The notes beneath the pieces are model-generated. The model was not told where the DNA came from, did no database searches, and worked only from the letters and a program-made list of their open reading frames with translations. Position numbers and translations under genes: made by a program. Below, piece after piece: positions 8,681 through 19,745 of a stretch of 64,000 nucleotides of DNA (position 1 is its first letter; each line of letters starts with the position of its first letter). The DNA is from Prorocentrum cordatum (lineage: Eukaryota; Sar; Dinophyceae; Prorocentrales; Prorocentraceae): positions 118,720-182,719 of the forward strand of contig CAUYUJ010019258.1 of assembly GCA_963575745.1 (NCBI GenBank), read 5' to 3'.

Positions 8681-11600
8681 CCAGTTACAACCGTCTTACT
8701 ATCTCCCAAGATCTCCATCCCAAGACGCTCAATATTCTCACACCTCCACTCCGTTTCATTCTCATAATTAGCGGCAATACGTTTGCTCATCCTCTCATTC
8801 ATCTCTCTCTCCTCCTCCTCCTCCGCCTTCACGTGCCTCACACCAGGTGGCCTGGGTAAAACAAACAAGTCGAACAAGTGTTGCATGCCAATCACAGTCA
8901 GCAAATGTTTGCAATATTTCTCTCGGGACCCAGCGGAGCTGTCGAAGGAGAGGTACCACTCACAACCAAAGAGATCGCACAAACACCAGTCCCACACAGT
9001 ATGTCCACGGGCAGGTGCGCCCATGCTCATGCGTGTGAGATGCTTCCTATATTTTGCAGGCAGCGCTAGAATACATGTGTCACGATGTTCCGTCCACTTC
9101 CCCCTTCCATGTAGCATGGCCAGCCTAGATATCATCCATTCACGTGACATGTCCGACTCCTCAGGTATGGCAGGCTGATCATCCGTTGTCCGCCGACGAC
9201 AGCCACTCGACATCTGGGAGATCTGAGATACATGATATGCATGAGAGGCCGCCGCCACCGCCATCGCCCGAGTTTTCCTCTGACGCCGATTTGGTACCGT
9301 CCCTCCCTCCTCCTCCACTGTGTGTGTTGTGTATCTCCTCATACGAATACTTGCAGCAACTGAGACATCCTTAGCCCAATCCCAACAACGAGATATCCAT
9401 ATCTGCACCGCACTTCGAAATCCAAGCTCAACAAAAATCTGTCGTCCAGCTTTGCATCGCCTACGTTGAAACTCAGACCAGCCTTCAGTTCTCCGCTTGC
9501 GTAGACCTGACATTATCGCCAGACATCTACCTTCAAAAGAGTGAACAGCAGCAATGGTGGAATAGTCGGGCGTTCTGCCCTCACAGTTGAATAATAATGC
9601 AGCAATCACTTTAGCTTGATAACGAGTAAATCTCTCAGCCAAGTCAATCCCAGAGCAGCGATAATAAGCGATTTCCCCAAAGAACATCTTCTGGGCTTTC
9701 TGGAGCATGGCCTCTGAGTCCGAGTGGTCCTTCCAGGTCTCCTCCAGAGTGGCTCCCAGGATCTCAAACGACTGAACACGCGGCAGGACCACTTCTCGGG
9801 CCCCAAGAGCAGCGTCACTAGACGGCACCAGCACACGGATATCCTGCTCGGGGGACGGCGGGATGCCAGGCGGCGCACCAAAGTAAATATACATCAAAGA
9901 TTTCGGCTTCCAGGTCATTCCTGCATTCATCAGCGGGATACTCATGTCACGCACCATCAACTCGAGGTCAGTGCGGGTCTTCGCATACAACAGAAGATTA
10001 TCTGCCCAGAAACTGTGGGTCATACGCTCACCGTTGAACATGCGCTCATCATTTTCCAATTTGATACCGTACTGCGTATCCTGCCTCCACCTGTCGATCA
10101 CATCTCTCCAGAGTACAATAGAAACTGCTAGAAAAATCATCGGTCCCTCCACTCCTCCCGTTCGAATAGATTTGTCCCAATAGACCGCTGAAGATGCCTC
10201 GATGCCCTCGAAGCTGGCCACGCACTGATTATCCATCATGGGTTCAATCAACGCCACAATGAGATCAGCTGGTATGTCAAGAGCACGAAGACAGCGCATG
10301 GCGAGGCACGGAGTGACATTATCGAAAGCTTGTAAAATATCAAGGTTGGCAGGCCACAAACTGTCTCCTTTGCCCCAGACAGCGGAGTGCTGGCTGAGCC
10401 TTTTGGCAACGCTGGTGATTTCCGATGTTTTACGTCCCGATCTGAATCCGTACAGGCATACATAGTGTCGGTGCTCCTCAATCCTCTTCTCAATCATCAT
10501 CACAATACATGTCATGTACCATTTCATAAGACACGACTGTAGACATAGTACACGTGTATCTGTCAAATGTTGTATGTCCATTTCTTTAGGCATGAGCGTG
10601 GCAGCTAGTTGACGCCAACTGTCGGGGCAACATAACCTGCGGGAATACACACCTTGGAAGCTCACCAGAACACGTCGAACAGATGCCCACGAGAGCTGTT
10701 TCAACATCGTGACAGTCACGTTGTCGGGACCTGGGGCCTTTCCCGTGGACAGCTTCGCCCTCGCCCGCAGCAGGAGCGACATCGAGAACACCTCTGAGGA
10801 TCCGCTTCCCGAACATAGACCACGCAGCGACTGTAGCTCACGAAGGGTCACCTCCCTGGCCTCGGGGTCCTCCACCTTAGACTTCATGTGCCCCAATATC
10901 TCGTCCCCCCACTCCTCGCGGTTCTGGGACTCCATCCCGCTGGCAAGGATCAACGTCTCCGTCTTGGCCCTCCTCCTCCTCCTCGTGTTCATTTCCGTCC
11001 TCCACCTCTGTACTCTAGCCTCCAGCCTCCTTCTTTCTCTCCTCCCTATCTTTGCGCACCGTTTGGCCTCCTCTCTATCCCCACGACGAAGTGCTTCGCG
11101 TTTACTTTCCTGGGCGGCCCAGTGGATCTCGGATTTCTTTGGCACATTATTCCTGGGATTGATATCTTTCTGGGGGGTCTCCTCGGCGGCCTTTATGAGG
11201 TCAGGTCCCAGCATATCCAACATCTCCTGGCGATCCTCTGGGTCAGCATGTTCCTGGCACAAAGCACGGTAACGACTGCCCCGGTCGTCCATGTTCTTCG
11301 CAAACTCAAGCTGCGACACCGGTTGCAAGTAGATGAATTTGCGAGCAGGCTGGGTCCGTCTCTTCGCAGACGGTGCACAAGACAAGCGAACAACTATGCA
11401 AGCGTGGTCAGACAGCGCACGCTCGCATCTGCTGCATGGGTGCCCCGTCCAGGCGTGGCCGACTTCCGCAGGCAGCATCCAGCCTACAGTGATCTCCTGC
11501 CTGTGTAAACGACGGCTGACACCAACATAGTCGAGTACCTTCTCCACCCCCGTACTTGATTTGAAAGTAACCCTCCTCTGCCCAAATGCGTTCTCCATCC

Positions 11601-12318
11601 TGATGCCCCAGAGCCCGCAGAAGTCCAGTAGGGCCCCCCTCATAGATTGCAGCCTAGACGCCCGTCGAGTTTCGAAGCCCGAGACAACCCTATGAGGTCT
11701 TGTTTTGCGTGCACCACGTTTTGTTTGAGTCATATACGGGTTGCCGTCATCCGATCCTTCCTCCATCCCAGTATCAATCTCCGTAGAATCCCCAGCAATC
11801 CCAGACGCCTCCAGAAGCCCTGATCCAGTAACTCTGAAGCCGTTGACCTCCGAATCTGGCTCGAGTTCGACGTTAGCATCTGTCAAGAAGACCAGGTCCT
11901 GCGGCTGCTTCGGGAACTTAGACCTATGTGTGCGAAGCACTTGGGATATATCAAACAATATCTGCTCATACACATCATGTTCATGCTGTTCTTCCGTAAG
12001 GGTACGAATACTCTCATGTGGCATATATGCAACAATAACAGTAACACTAGAATAACTACAAATCACAAAACCTTTGCCACGATATGTGGCTCTGAGCGAG
12101 TCTCTCCAAGACTTAGACATGATCACCGCAGCCTTCCGACAAGTACTCCGAAAAATTGTGTAACCTCGCATGCTGAGATCACGAACTGAAAGGAACTGGC
12201 ACTCGCACAACCCCGCGAGTCCCACATCTAAGCGACGTAGTGAATTAATTATGTCATGGCCGTTCTCTGCACCTGCCCGACGCACATTCCATGACGCAAT
12301 GGTGTCGTGGCACCTCTA
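8587..12318 (-). CDS. LINE-A copy 2 ORF2: endonuclease and reverse transcriptase
   Basis: This single frame keeps the endonuclease start that copy 1 lost: I-A-S-W-N-V-R-R-A-G follows directly, in frame, the TAG (12316-12318) that ends ORF1. The first residue of the long frame is a GTG (Val of WNVR), and no ATG lies between the stop and this motif. Endonuclease motifs (CECQ, LTDANVEL, LDYVGVS, SDH), motif A DILQAFD, motif B TGGVEGP and motif C FWADN are all present. The frame is lost after GDSKTVV by a 1-base deletion near 8687, so the RNase H is in another frame. Confidence 0.9.
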
Positions 12319-13717
12319 GTTCGTACTGGAAATCCTCGCTCGCAACTCATCAATGTTGATCCCTGGCTCAAGCTGATTCATTGCACGAGTAATCTCCCAG
12401 CCATTCTGCAGAGAGAACTTGGCCACAATCTTCCCTGGAGGTGGTAAGTGGTCACTGGAGCCCCACATGAACGTAATCGGTGGTCCCGTCTCAGCCCTGA
12501 GATTTGAATGATGCTTCTTGAAACTCTTGAACTTTGCCTGAAAGATCCCAGCGGCATCCAGATGGGGCTTCTTCCAGGGGGGGGGCCTCCACGTGGACCT
12601 TGAGGACCCTGGGAGCGTGCTGGAGTTTGTTGTCGGCAATCGCGGCGACGAGTCGACGACGGAGATCCCACAGCTGGTCACTGGTAACCCCATTCTGGAA
12701 ATAGAGCCGAGCACGCGAATAACCCCATGCCTCTCGACCTGTGTTGAACCTCTTGGATTGGTTCAGGTCCAGAAACTCCTTGACACCACTGAACCATTCT
12801 CCAGCCAGGACCTCATTCAGTAGTGAATTCAACGCCTGCTGTGATAACATCTCCTCCTGACGCTTCTCTGCATCCCGCCAGTCCGTCACCCATCCCTTGA
12901 GCTCGACGAACGACGGAGTGAAATTCTGCATGGACTGCCGAGTTTCCGCCGAGGACGCCGTCGTAGAGGTGCCTGCTCTGGGGGCCCCACCTGCAGGAGC
13001 CTGCTGGAGCTGAATAATCTGGAGCCTCTGATCCTCCACCTTCTTAGTAATAGCATCTATGTCCGTCATCGCCTGCTGTACATTTTTCTCTACCGAACCA
13101 ACACGAGCATTGAGTTGGGTGTCGAGGTCCGTGATGCTCCGATGAGTTGACTGGAAGCCCTCAGTCATCTTACCTCCCAGAGATGCAACAAGCGTCGTGA
13201 TCTTGTCCATACCCTTAGTCATGGCCTCCTCGAGGCCTTCCACCGTCTGAACTTTGACGCGTTTTCCCTCTGGGACCTCCTCCTCCTCGGCTCCTGGAAC
13301 GGGCATATCAGTGGCATCCATGGCGAAAATCTCGGGGACCGCAGCAGCTGATGAGGCAGCCATCTTGCCGTCTGAGATGTTACAAGGGATATTCCACTTC
13401 TCACAGAACGATCGATCTTCTCGAGTACGTTTGAGATGCGCACTTAACTGATGAAAGTTATATGGGGCAACAGGATTGTGAGGTAAAGTGGGAGAGAGAT
13501 CAGGCGGTCCAGATGGTATGTCAACTAGAGAATCGTTTTCCGTCGTGACAAGATCTACCAACCTGTCTGGCAAGATACTCCCACTCCCAGTGTCCAAAGT
13601 TGGATCCCCAGCGGTCCAGATCGATGGATTGACTCTGGCTCGTCCCGTCCAGCTCGATGCAGCAAAATGCCGCGACAATGCACGCAAACAAATACAAACA
13701 AATGGCAGGCGGCCTGC
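12316..13717 (-). pseudogene. LINE-A copy 2 ORF1 (frameshifted at the same poly-C tract)
   Basis: Same protein as ORF1 of copy 1, with the shift at the same place but opposite sign: the G run at 12577-12585 is nine long, where eight would keep frame. The upstream frame (12586-13717) carries the coiled coil and ELKGWVTDWRDA. The downstream frame (12316-12576) carries PHLDAAGIFQAKFKSFKKHH and ends R-I-S-S-T-N before TAG. ORF2 follows in that same frame. The beginning is truncated with the element. Confidence 0.8.
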
Positions 13718-13914
13718 TTCCTCGCGCAATGCGGGCGCGGCAATCTCGTACTCCGCGCGCGCAAGGGTGCGACTTCATGGAGGAGGACTGGAGAAAAAGA
13801 AGGAGCGAGGAGAAAGGAGACGGAGGAGGGCGAGGAAGAGAAGGAGAAGGAGGAGGAGGAGCAGGAGGCGGAGGAGGGTCAGGATCAAGAAAGGCATCGT
13901 CGTCTCTGAAAAGT

Positions 13915-14408
13915 TAGTAGAATACATAATTTTCTGGTTCTAACTCTGGAAGCGCGACGAGTTTGGGCATCTGGATACTTCAGACTAGCGCGTCTCATTA
14001 GTTCCTTTCGATTGCTGTACCACACAGCCTGTAGTTCATTTGCAGCTCGAGTTATATGAAGAAAGCTATCATCATCTCTCTAAACCGTTAGCAGAGTACG
14101 AATAGTTGTTCGAAGCCAGCTCTCATAGCAGACCAAGTTCGGGCGTCTAGATCCTGGCAGTAGTCCTTTATGATTGTGCCCCTTCGCTTCATGTGCCGAA
14201 GAGCTCTGTAGCTAACCTGTAGATCGAATTCAGTCAAGAAAACTATCGTGATATCCAAAAAAAACAGAGTCCCAACAGTTTTTCGGACCCAGCTCTGGTA
14301 GCAGACTGAGTTGGGACATCTAGATACTTCAGACTGGCGCACCTTATGATTGTCTTTCGATTGCTGTGCCGAACCGCTCTCTAGCTCTTCTATAATATAG
14401 TTTTTTTT

Positions 14409-14504
<96 letters not shown>

Positions 14505-14870
14505 ATCAGCACCTCCGAAAATTAACAGAATACGAATAGTTTTGCGGGCCGAGCTCTGGTAGCAGAGCGAGTTCAGGCATCTCGATACTTTAGACTAGCG
14601 CTCCTGATGATTGTCTTCCGATTGCTGTGCCAAACAGCTCCGTAGCTCATCTGTAGCTCGAGTTAACTCCAGAAACTCATCATCATCTTTCAAAAAATAG
14701 CAGAGTACAAATAGTTTTGCAAACCCAGCTCTGGTAGCAGACTGAGTTTCGGCGTCAAGATACTTGAGACTAAAGCGCCTGACGATTCTAAATGAATTAG
14801 GTGTGCCTGTCAGCGCTGTAGCTCTCCTACAGCTCGAGTTAAGGACAGAAAAGCGACAGCACCTGCCAAG
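13915..14870. repeat. Satellite monomers in U3
   Basis: Diverged ~175-185-bp monomers with the ACGAATAGTT and GCTCTGTAGCTC landmarks. One monomer is interrupted by TTTTTTTTTATTTT and an 87-base A run (14415-14501). Confidence 0.75.
14415..14501. repeat. Poly-A run of 87 bases
   Basis: An uninterrupted A run preceded by TTTTTTTTTATTTT. It lies where other monomers have a short A-rich stretch before ACTCATCATC, so it looks like local expansion and not a retrotransposon tail; no body of such an element is seen next to it. The length may be approximate in an assembly. Confidence 0.9.
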
Positions 14871-15235
14871 ATCACACTAAACAGACAATCCCGCCCACAT
14901 GCTTTTCGGCAGCTATAGATATCCGGTCGACCTGAGATTAAGATGGCGAGCGAGAATGAGACCGAATATGAGGAGAAAAAATACTAGAGCTCGAACGACC
15001 TCTTGAATTTCGATAAATCGAAATTCAGCTGAGCAAAATTACGCAAAACTTCCGTCGAGATTTGTTTCTTAACTAGCCGCCCAGCGCATCAGACTTACTC
15101 TTCTAGCTTCGCCGCTTTTAGGGAAGCTCTACGAGTCACTACCCCCCCACCACCACCACCACCACCACCCCACCCCAGCGCGCTGGAATTACACTCCAGC
15201 TTCGCCGCTAGCGATATTATGGGAAGCTCTACAAA

Positions 15236-15320
15236 GAATTCGTTTGCCACCTGGCCCCAAGCACCCAAATTACTCTTCTAGTTTCGCCGCTAACGCTCTT
15301 AGGAAAGCTCTACACGAGTC
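15236..15320 (-). mobile_element. Tail remnant of an outer unit (U0)
   Basis: TTGCCACCTGG(C), CAAATTACTCTTCTAG and AGGAAAGCTCTACACGAGTC match the last ~80 bases of type A units. It follows the end of U1, as expected if U1 had been inserted into an older unit whose head is left of the window. Confidence 0.5.
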
Positions 15321-15714
15321 ATTCCGACGGCGCCGACGAAGATGGCGATACGGGGCAGGAGCAGCAGGAGCTGCAGGCGGAGGGAGAACGCTTGCTACAG
15401 ATGGTCCTTTCAGTTTGGGTCCGTGCGGCCGTGTCGAGGATGTCCGGGCTCTCGTGGGGCCTTCTTCGAGACCTTTGGAGCCCTCTCGGGTTGTTTTGGG
15501 CTCTTCTAGAGCGGTTTGGGCTCCTTGGTTCGTCGCGGCGTGATCATAGAAGTTTCGGGGTGTCTTGTCGGACCGTTCTGGGGCCGTCGAATGGCCGTCT
15601 CAGGCCGTCTTGTCCCCAGCAAAAGGGCGTGGGCTCCGTGGTCGCGCACTGAGTAGAGTCCCAGAGCCCAGAACCGCCTCGGTCGTTTGCGAGGGGTGGA
15701 AGTGAGGAGCTGAA
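15321..15714 (+). other. Unassigned sequence with an open frame
   Basis: About 400 bases resemble no other part of the window. They read open on the plus strand (frame 15244-15543, Arg/Gly/Ala-rich: FRRRRRRWRYGAGAAGAAGG, then SLGPCGRVEDVRAL) and in a second frame from 15392. There is no recognisable domain. It could be the original host locus, a captured gene fragment or the interior of another repeat family. I assign no function. Confidence 0.3.
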
Positions 15715-15862
15715 CTGGTGGTCTGTGGCAGTATGTGTGTCTGTGTGCGTATGTACGTACGGTTGTCCGTATCTGTATGTACGTCAGTGTGTGCGTGCAC
15801 AACATGTACATCGTGTATGTATGGCAGTATGCATGCATGGCTATACGTACGTGCGTACATGT
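15715..15862. repeat. GT/TACGTA-rich simple sequence
   Basis: Alternating purine-pyrimidine sequence (TGTGTGTCTGTGTGCGTATG, GTACGTACGG, CATGTAC) up to the head of U4. U4 is inserted within it, at GT^ACTGGG. Confidence 0.8.
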
Positions 15863-16028
15863 ACTGGGAGCCGGCGGTAAACCGTCAACCTTGGATACCG
15901 CCGGGAACTCGTAGAGCTTCCCCGCGCAATGCGGGCACGGCAATCTTGCATTGCGCGCGCGAGGGCGCGGTCTCATGGTGGAGGATGTGGAGGAGAAGAA
16001 GGAGTGGAGAGAAAGCATCTCTGGGAAA

Positions 16029-16897
16029 TTACCCTGGCGACGTACCCAACCCCTGCGCAAAAGCGGGGCGCAAATAGTTTAGGGTACTTTATAAGGGGGC
16101 GATGACGGAGCGAGGGTTACATATGTCTGCAGACGGAATTCGGGAGACTCGCAGGACACTGGCTACAGGAAAAGGGCTTGATAAAGCTGATGATTTACAA
16201 TTCCTGAGCACTCCTAGCCACTTCGAAAACGGGGATCACAGCAGGCCTCGAAAGTGGCGACAGGTTCACAGATCGCAGCCCCGCAGGGACGGCGAGGTCT
16301 CATTTGAATCTGCCCGTGGCCCTCACTGTGCTGGGCCCCCCAGCAGGCCTCGAAAATGGCGGCAGTTTCGCAGATCGCAGCCCCCCAGGGATGGCGAGGT
16401 CTAATTTGAATCCGCGCGTGGCCCTCACTGTGCTGGGCCCCCCAGCAGGCCTCGAAAGTGGCGACAGTTTCACAGATCGCAGCCCCCCAGGGAGGGCGAG
16501 GTCTAATTTGGATCTGCCGCGATTACCCTCTATGCTGGACCCCCCAGCAGGCCTCGAAAGTGGCGACAGTTTCACAGATCGCAGCCCCCCCCCCCCAGGG
16601 ATGGCGAGGTCTAATTTGAATCTGCCGCGATTACCCTCTATGCTGAGCCCCCCAGCAGGCCTCGAAAGTGGCGACAGTTTCACAGATCGCAGCCCCCCAG
16701 GAATGGCGAGGTCTAATTTGGATCTGCCGCGATTACCCTCTATGCTGGACCCCCCAGCAGGCCTCGAAACTGGCGACAGTTTCACAGCCCCCCGCAGGCA
16801 AGACAGAAAGAGGCAGGAAAGAGGCGGGAGGCGGGAGGAGGAAGGACGCGACCACACTGCTCTATTCAAAACGAATACCCAACCAAGGAGGGTTGGG
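16029..16897 (+). mobile_element. Solo copy of the foldback arm
   Basis: Starts TTACCCTGGCGACGTACCC and ends in the hairpin CCCAACCAAGGAGGGTTGGG (16878-16897), the same ends as each arm of the 26978-30198 palindrome. It holds about five minisatellite units, more diverged than those of the palindrome. The flanks ATCTCTGGGAAA and AAAATAGAGTACGAAC rejoin to the normal monomer (compare 18551 ATCTCTGGAAAAAAG). GGGAAA on both sides could be a 6-base target duplication. A frame of 100 codons starting MTERGLHMSADGI at 16102 is conserved in all three arms; its coding status is doubtful. Confidence 0.65.
16290..16790 (+). repeat. Minisatellite array, ~95-105-bp units (solo arm)
   Basis: Five units of GATGGCGAGGTCTAATTTGA followed by a variable part and CCCCCAGCAGGCCTCGAAA. 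Unlike the palindrome units, three carry CTGCCGCGATTACCCTCTAT in place of CCGCGCGTGGCCCTCACTGT, so this copy represents another lineage of the array. Confidence 0.85.
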
Positions 16898-16904
16898 AAA
16901 AATA

Positions 16905-17765
16905 GAGTACGAACAATTTTCTGGTTCCAACTCTGAAAGCGCGACGAGTTCGGGCATCTGGATAGTTGAAACTAGCGCGTCTGATGAAGTTCTTCCGTTT
17001 CTGCCAAACAGCTCTGTAGCTCTTCTGTAGCTCGAGTGACGGCAAGAAAATTACCATCATGCGTTTAAATGTTAGCAGAGTGCGAGTAGTTTTTCTGACC
17101 CAGGTCTGGTAGAAGACCAAATTCAGGCGTCGAGATACTTTAGACTAGCGCATATTATGATTTCCTTCCGACTTAAGTGACAAACGGCTACGTAGCTCAT
17201 CTCCAGCTCGAGTGAAGTCAAGAAAACGATCACCATCTCTACGAAATCGGCAGAGTATAAATAGTTGTTTCGAACCCAGCTCTGATAGCAGACGGAGTTC
17301 AGCGTCCATATACTTTAGACTAGCGCGCCTGACGACTTACCTATGCTTGCTGTGCCGGGCAGTTGCGCAGCTCGTCTGCAGCTCCAGCTAAGTCAAGAAG
17401 CCATTACCATCTCTAAAAAAATACCAGGGTACGAATAGTTTTTCGGACCCAGCGAAGATAGAAAACCGAGTTCAGGCGTCTAGATACTTTAAAGTAGCGC
17501 ACCTGATGATTTAATTTCGATTGCTGTGTCGAACAGCTCTGTAGCTCATCTTCAGCTCGAGTTAAGTCCAGAAACTCATCATCACTTCAAAAAATAGACT
17601 ACGAATAGTTTCGCGGACCTGGCTTTAGTAGCAGACCGAGTTCAGACATCTAGATACTTGAGCTTAAAAAGCGCATGATGATTCTAGATCGTAAGATGTG
17701 CCAACCAGCTATGTAACTATCCTACAATTCAAGTTCAGTACAGAAAACCGACAGCACCTGCCAAG
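16905..17765. repeat. Satellite monomers in U4
   Basis: About five monomers with ACGAATAGTT / GCTCTGTAGCTC / TCGAGT landmarks and ~170-180 spacing, ending at the tail start (CCTGCCAAGATGACACGAAA). Confidence 0.75.
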
Positions 17766-18038
17766 ATGACACGAAAAACAGCCGATTATGACTGGATGCT
17801 TGTTGGCAGTAATAGATACCGGACCGAGCTGAGATTAAGATGGCGAGCGGAAATGGAATCGAACATGGAGTGGCAAGATACTCGAGCTCTAACGACCTTT
17901 CAATTTCCGAGAATCGAATTTGAACAGGTCAGAAACAGACAAAACTTCCGTCGAGTTGTTTTGCCAACTAGGCCCCCAGCGCGACCGAATTACTCTTCTA
18001 GCTTTGCCGCTCACGCTCGTAGGCAAGCTCTACGAGTT

Positions 18039-18228
18039 ACAGTTACGCTTAGGACAGTCACGGCCTGGCCGCGGCCTCCCCCGCACAACAGCAGTCACGG
18101 CCCATATCTCGAAAAGGGCGCCTCGACGACCGACGGTTACACTATCGAACGCGACACGATCGACTGCAGGGAATAAAAATCTGGATTCCCAAAAGGAATT
18201 TTCAAATCTCTCACAATCTTCGAAACTC
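18039..18228. other. Type B interior fragment and unassigned GC-rich bases
   Basis: 18039-18130 has no match in the window. 18135-18228 (ACTATCGAACGCGACACGAT, GGAATAAAAATC, ATCTCTCACAATCTTCGAAA) matches the interior of B unit U13 near 23150-23235, so a B unit has been broken here. Confidence 0.45.
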
Positions 18229-18399
18229 GAGCTGGCGGTAAACCGTCAACCAGATTACCGCCGGTACTCGTAGAGCTCTATTCATGCGAATAAGAACTAA
18301 GACTGTCAGAAGGAAGCCTGCTTGGAACTCAGCGCGAAAACTCCCAATATACATTTCTGGGTGAATAAAAAGATGGTTCCTCCACGTCTTTTGACAATA
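18229..18399 (-). mobile_element. Type B unit U5, truncated
   Basis: The head lacks its first bases (CTGGCGGTAAACCGTCAACC then AGATTACCGCCGG and ACTCGTAGAGCTCTATTC). The interior runs to CTTTTGACAATA, where U6 is inserted. The end is not recovered downstream. Confidence 0.5.
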
Positions 18400-18723
18400 A
18401 CTGGGAGCCGGCGGTAAACCGTCAACCTTGGTTACCGCCCGGAGCTCGTAGAGCTTCTCGCGCAATCCGGGCACGGCAATCTCGCACTGCGCGCGAGGGC
18501 GCGGTGTCATGGAGGAGACGTGGAAGAGAAGGACGAGTAAGAAGAAAGCATCTCTGGAAAAAAGTAATGGAGTACGAATAGTTTTCTGGTTCCAACTCTG
18601 AAAGCGCGATGAGTTCCAGAATCTGGGTGCTTGAAACTAGCGCGCCTCATAATTTCTTCTGACTCTGTGCCAAACAGCTTTCTAGCCCTTTCGCAGCTCG
18701 AGCCACATCATCATATTTCTAAA
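18400..18723 (-). mobile_element. Type A unit U6, truncated
   Basis: Head 18400-18456, with one extra C in the right arm (ACCGCCCGG), GC-rich box and GA-rich stretch, one satellite monomer, then cut by U7 at TTCTAAA^ACTGGG. Confidence 0.55.
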
Positions 18724-19745
18724 ACTGGGCGCCGGCAGTAAACCGACAACCTTGGTTACCGCCGGGAGACTCGTAGAGCTTCCTTGCCATATTATCTCCA
18801 AAGAATTAGCAGATAATGAATAGTTTTTCAGCCCGAGCGCTGATAGCAGACTGATCTCAGGCGTCTAGATAGATTTCACTAGAGCCCCTGACGATTCCCT
18901 TCCCAGTGCTGTGCTGAACAGCTCTGTAGCTCATCAGCTCGAGTAAAACCAAGAAAAAGAATACCATTTCCGAGAAAGTAGCAGAGTACTAACAGGTGTT
19001 CAACCCTAGCGCTAATAGCAGACTGAGCTCAGGTGTCTGGATACTCTCAAACAGCGCGCATGATGATTATCTTCCCATTGCTGTGCCTAAGAGCTCTGAA
19101 GCGCATCTGCACCTCGAGTTCAGTCAAGAAAACCAATTCGATCACGAGATAAATTGCAGAGTATGACTAGTTGTTCGGTGCGTGTGCCGAAGAGCTCTCC
19201 AGCTCATCTGCAGCTCGGTGAAGAAATTCACCATCATTTCGAAAAAAATCGGTCGAAAACGAATAGTTTTGCAAACCTACCTCGAGTAGCAGACTGAGTT
19301 CAGAGCTCTAGATGCTTCAGCCGAACGCGCCTGATAATTGTGAATCGATTACGTGTGCGTACCAGCTCTGTAGCTATCCTACAGCTCGAGTTAAGCACAG
19401 AAAACCGAGAGCACCTGTCAGGAGAACTCGAAGAATACGAATAGATTCGCGGACCTAGCTCGAGTAGCAGACCGAGCTCATACCTCTAGATGCTTCGGAC
19501 GAACGCGCCTGATGATTCTGAATCGATTACGTGTGCGTACCAGCTCTGTAGCTCCCCTAGAGCTCGAGTTAACTACAAAAAAACCGACAGCACCTGTCAA
19601 GATGACTCGAAACAGCCGATCCCGCCGCCGCGCTTTTTGGCAGTAATAGATACCCGATCGAGCTAAGATTAAGACGGCGAGCGGGACTACGATCGAATAT
19701 CACGGGAAAAATACTAGAGCTAACGAATAGTTCAATTTCGAGAAC
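18724..19745 (-). mobile_element. Type A unit U7, end lost
   Basis: Head CCGGCAGTAAACC ... GGTTACCGCCGG (one stem mismatch), satellite monomers 18790-19580 and the start of the tail (CCGATCGAGCTAAGATTAAG, GACGGCGAGCGGG). It is cut by U8 at TTTCGAGAAC^ACTGG. Confidence 0.55.

Larger units (their letters stand above)
8084..13717 (-). mobile_element. LINE-A copy 2 (slightly 5' truncated)
   Basis: The 3' end is joined to the unit loop at CCGTCAACATTGG (8071-8083), with an A-rich end on the LINE strand (CAACAAAAACC). A stem (CCGCC at 8105-8109 with GGCGG near 8131) sits ~20 bases from the 3' end. The 5' end stops at GGCCTGCTT (13711-13719), where copy 1 continues for ~130 more bases. GCTT is shared with the host sequence, a microhomology junction typical of 5'-truncated LINEs. 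Confidence 0.9.
8052..15137 (-). mobile_element. Type A unit U3, carrying LINE-A copy 2
   Basis: The left half of the head (8059-8083) is followed directly by the 3' end of LINE-A copy 2. The unit resumes at about 13716 at GCTTCCTCGCGCAATGCGGG, continues with the GA-rich stretch, satellite monomers (13915-14870) and tail, and ends GAAGCTCTACGAGTC at 15137. Flanks TTTGCGA and ACTACCCCCC rejoin to the usual tail sequence (TTGCCAACTAGCCCCC in sister copies), so it was inserted precisely in U1. Confidence 0.65.
5727..15235 (-). mobile_element. Type A unit U1, carrying LINE-A copy 1 and nested units U2 and U3
   Basis: Only the right half of the head hairpin is visible (5727-5757), since LINE-A copy 1 occupies the loop and the left half lies before the window. 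Then come a GC-rich box (CGCGCAACGCGGG, imperfectly paired with CGCATTCCGCG), a GA-rich stretch (5820-5935) and ~175-bp satellite monomers. The tail starts near 6870, is split by U2 (6992-7992), continues 7993-8051, is split again by U3 (8052-15137) and finishes at 15138-15235 with GGGAAGCTCTAC. The last piece has a (CAC)n tract at 15145-15172. Confidence 0.6.
15863..18038 (-). mobile_element. Type A unit U4 with a solo foldback arm inside
   Basis: Head hairpin 15871-15904 with CTCGTAGAGCTTCC at 15909-15922, GC-rich box with a strong stem (GCGCAATGCG / CATTGCGC), then the solo arm at 16029-16897, satellite monomers (16905-17765) and a complete tail. The tail has AAGATGGCGAGCGG at 17837-17850 and ends CAAGCTCTACGAGTT at 18038. 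Confidence 0.65.

Noticed and set aside
12586-13729. ORF1 starting at the upstream ATG at 13729
   Set aside because: That ATG lies in host unit sequence beyond the LINE 5' junction, so it is not the natural start.
14415-14501. Poly-A run as the tail of a retrotransposed gene
   Set aside because: No gene body beside it; it sits at the A-rich point of a satellite monomer.
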